DNA from: Boothiomyces macroporosus
Taxonomy: Eukaryota > Chytridiomycota > Chytridiomycetes > Rhizophydiales > Terramycetaceae
Direction: 5' to 3'
NCBI GenBank assembly: GCA_027604185.1
Contig: JADGKB010000198.1
Coordinates: 1-15,469 of the forward strand
DNA length: 15,469 bases
Positions 14,183 to 15,469 of the stretch are shown one piece after another (position 1 is the stretch's first letter; every line of letters begins with the position of its first letter). Below the pieces are notes generated by a model. It did not search any database. It had not been told where the DNA came from and saw only the letters and a list, made by a program, of their open reading frames with translations. Position numbers and translations under genes: made by a program.

Positions 14183-15469
14183 TTAATGGCTCTTTGAAGC
14201 ATTGTAAACCACTTGGTCATAGTCTCTGTTTGCCCATTCCACAGCATCATTCAAATTTTGATGAGCATGTTCAACAGTACGTTCGTAGTTCTCTTTGACC
14301 CTTTGCACATCACGCTCATAGTTCTTTCTATTATTGAACATGTTTGTAGCAGTGTTAAACAGACCGGAATTGCTGTTCAAACTGTATAACGAAACACCAC
14401 CAAATATTTGGGTTCGTGATTCGATATCTTTTACATCTCTGTCATGCTGCAGTTGTGCGTCTCTAATATCACGAGTATGTCTGTTTTGTGCATCTTGGAT
14501 CCTGTACAAGTAGTGTCGGAAACCTTCTTTAACATCAACACTAGCATTCGCTGGTGGTGCAGGTCTTAGTGATGGAATGGACTGAATTAATTCCAAAGGA
14601 ATAGCTTGAGTGGCATCTACGACTTGCACTTGTTGTATAGAAGGAATTGCTTGTCCAACTAGCGGTTGACCAGGCGGTGGAACTTCGACAGGGTTGAATA
14701 CTATGTTACTATTGACATTGGCGTTTGGAGGTGCGTTTGGAGTTTGAGGAGGAGCATAGTATTGATGATTACTTGGTGGAGGTGCAACTGGAGGCGCAAA
14801 ATTTCCTTTTTCTGGCGGTGTACCAGTTGGAGGGCCATAATTTGTCTTTTCTGGAGGTACAGACGGTGGTTGATAATTTCCATTTGCAGGTGGTGGTTGA
14901 TAATTTCCGTTTGCAGGTGGTGGTTGATAATTTCCGTTTGCAGGTGGTAGATTCTGAGCCTGCCCAGGATATCCTTGATTTGGAGGATTAGGAGGAGCAT
15001 TTTGTGTAACTTGAGGAGAAGGATTAGTAGCATAACTTGGCAATGTTCCATTATTAGCATTGGATTGTATATCTGCAGGAGGTTTCTGATCTGGCTGAGC
15101 CTGATCACCAGTAAAAAGATTAGCATAACTTGCTGGAGGTTTGTCACTAGTTTGGGATGGATTTGGGCTTGGTACACCTTGTGGTGGTTGAGGAGATTGA
15201 GTTTGTTGAGCGTTTACTGCAGATGGTTGATTTTGAGGCGATTGTTGAGCTTGTGCAGGGCTATTTTGAGCAATATTTGGAGGGGGTTGATTTGGTGGAT
15301 ACTGCTGGTTCGGATATGGTTGTCCAGGGTACTGATTAGGATAGGGTTGTCCTGGATACTGGTTTGGTGGAAATTGTTGACCAGGATATTGGTTTGGTTG
15401 TCCAGGATATCCATAGCCTTGAGGGGGATATGGCGGTTGTTGATATTGTCCTTGTTGCATATATGGTTG
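14183..15469 (-). CDS. Pro/Gln-rich protein with helical C-terminal domain, 5' end not resolved
   Basis: An open frame runs from the window edge to the TAA at 14185-14183. The first ATG inside is at 15460-15458 (425 residues from there), but the three codons before it (Gln-Pro-Tyr) fit the same composition, so the true start may lie outside. The first ~300 residues are Pro, Gln, Asn, Tyr and Gly rich: PGQPYPNQYPGQ near the start and PPPANGNYQ repeats in the middle. Such tails resemble the disordered N-termini of ALG-2-binding and annexin A7/A11-type proteins, but no annexin fold follows. The last ~115 residues are charged and probably helical (EGFRHYLYRIQDAQNRHTRD, NRKNYERDVQRVKENYERTV). Family not recognised. 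No introns are needed. Only a variant AATACA follows the stop. Confidence 0.75.
   Translation of the reverse strand, partial: QPYMQQGQYQQPPYPPQGYGYPGQPNQYPGQQFPPNQYPGQPYPNQYPGQPYPNQQYPPNQPPPNIAQNSPAQAQQSPQNQPSAVNAQQTQSPQPPQGVPSPNPSQTSDKPPASYANLFTGDQAQPDQKPPADIQSNANNGTLPSYATNPSPQVTQNAPPNPPNQGYPGQAQNLPPANGNYQPPPANGNYQPPPANGNYQPPSVPPEKTNYGPPTGTPPEKGNFAPPVAPPPSNHQYYAPPQTPNAPPNANVNSNIVFNPVEVPPPGQPLVGQAIPSIQQVQVVDATQAIPLELIQSIPSLRPAPPANASVDVKEGFRHYLYRIQDAQNRHTRDIRDAQLQHDRDVKDIESRTQIFGGVSLYSLNSNSGLFNTATNMFNNRKNYERDVQRVKENYERTVEHAHQNLNDAVEWANRDYDQVVYNASKSH
14865..14945 (-). repeat. three 27-bp tandem repeats in the Pro/Gln-rich gene
   Basis: GGTTGATAATTTCCGTTTGC-type blocks on the + strand recur every 27 bp, encoding three NYQPPPANG units; units 2 and 3 look identical. 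Confidence 0.85.

Noticed and set aside
1..15469. Prokaryotic, CRISPR or insertion-sequence content
   Set aside because: Protein families are eukaryotic, genes contain introns, and no direct-repeat/spacer array, transposase or terminal inverted repeats were seen.

Overview
This is a gene-dense stretch of a eukaryotic nuclear genome. Genes lie on both strands, and five of them become intact only when 19-21 nt spliceosomal introns are removed. Conserved eukaryotic proteins are recognisable: translation factor eIF5B, an ARID2/Rsc9-type chromatin remodeller subunit, a claudin/PMP22-like four-helix membrane protein, a cilium docking protein (ODAD4/TTC25) and a mitochondrial HtrA protease. The reconstructed proteins use TAA, TAG and TGA only as terminators, so the genetic code looks standard. 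The ODAD4 gene implies a motile cilium or flagellum; the TMEM242-like and HtrA2-like genes imply aerobic mitochondria. I cannot name the species. The ARID2-like and claudin-like genes hint at an opisthokont or relative, but that is inference.

Layout: 1-717 (-) 3'-truncated F-box-like/ankyrin-repeat gene. 1128-1972 (-) short ODAD4/TTC25. 2305-2790 (+) TMEM242-like. 2819-6597 (-) eIF5B, five exons. 7027-7392 (+) small SH3 protein. 7393-8091 no confident gene. 8092-8647 (+) claudin-like protein, two exons. 8685-9266 (+) FAM173-like methyltransferase. 9303-11404 (-) ARID2/Rsc9-like, six exons. 11578-12045 and 12065-12535 (-) tandem pair of unknown membrane-anchored paralogues. 12595-13899 (-) HtrA2-like protease, six exons. 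13999-14133 (+) possible small gene. 14183-15469 (-) Pro/Gln-rich protein running to the window edge.

The main discovery is the intron system. All 16 introns I could reconstruct are 19, 20 or 21 nt. Fifteen start GTA and one starts GCA. All end in AG and carry a YTRAH branch-like box whose A lies 14-16 nt from the 5' end and 3-6 nt before the 3' end. Every intron whose length is a multiple of three brings in an in-frame stop if retained. Introns this small are known from chlorarachniophyte nucleomorphs, Paramecium and heterotrich ciliates, but the gene content and code here do not obviously match those.

The genome is compact in other ways. Six genes have an AATAAA polyadenylation signal that overlaps the stop codon. 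Convergent neighbours are 28 and 36 bp apart, and same-strand neighbours are as little as 19, 37 and 59 bp apart. Short T-tracts and A-tracts sit just before several start codons, which suggests very short 5' leaders.
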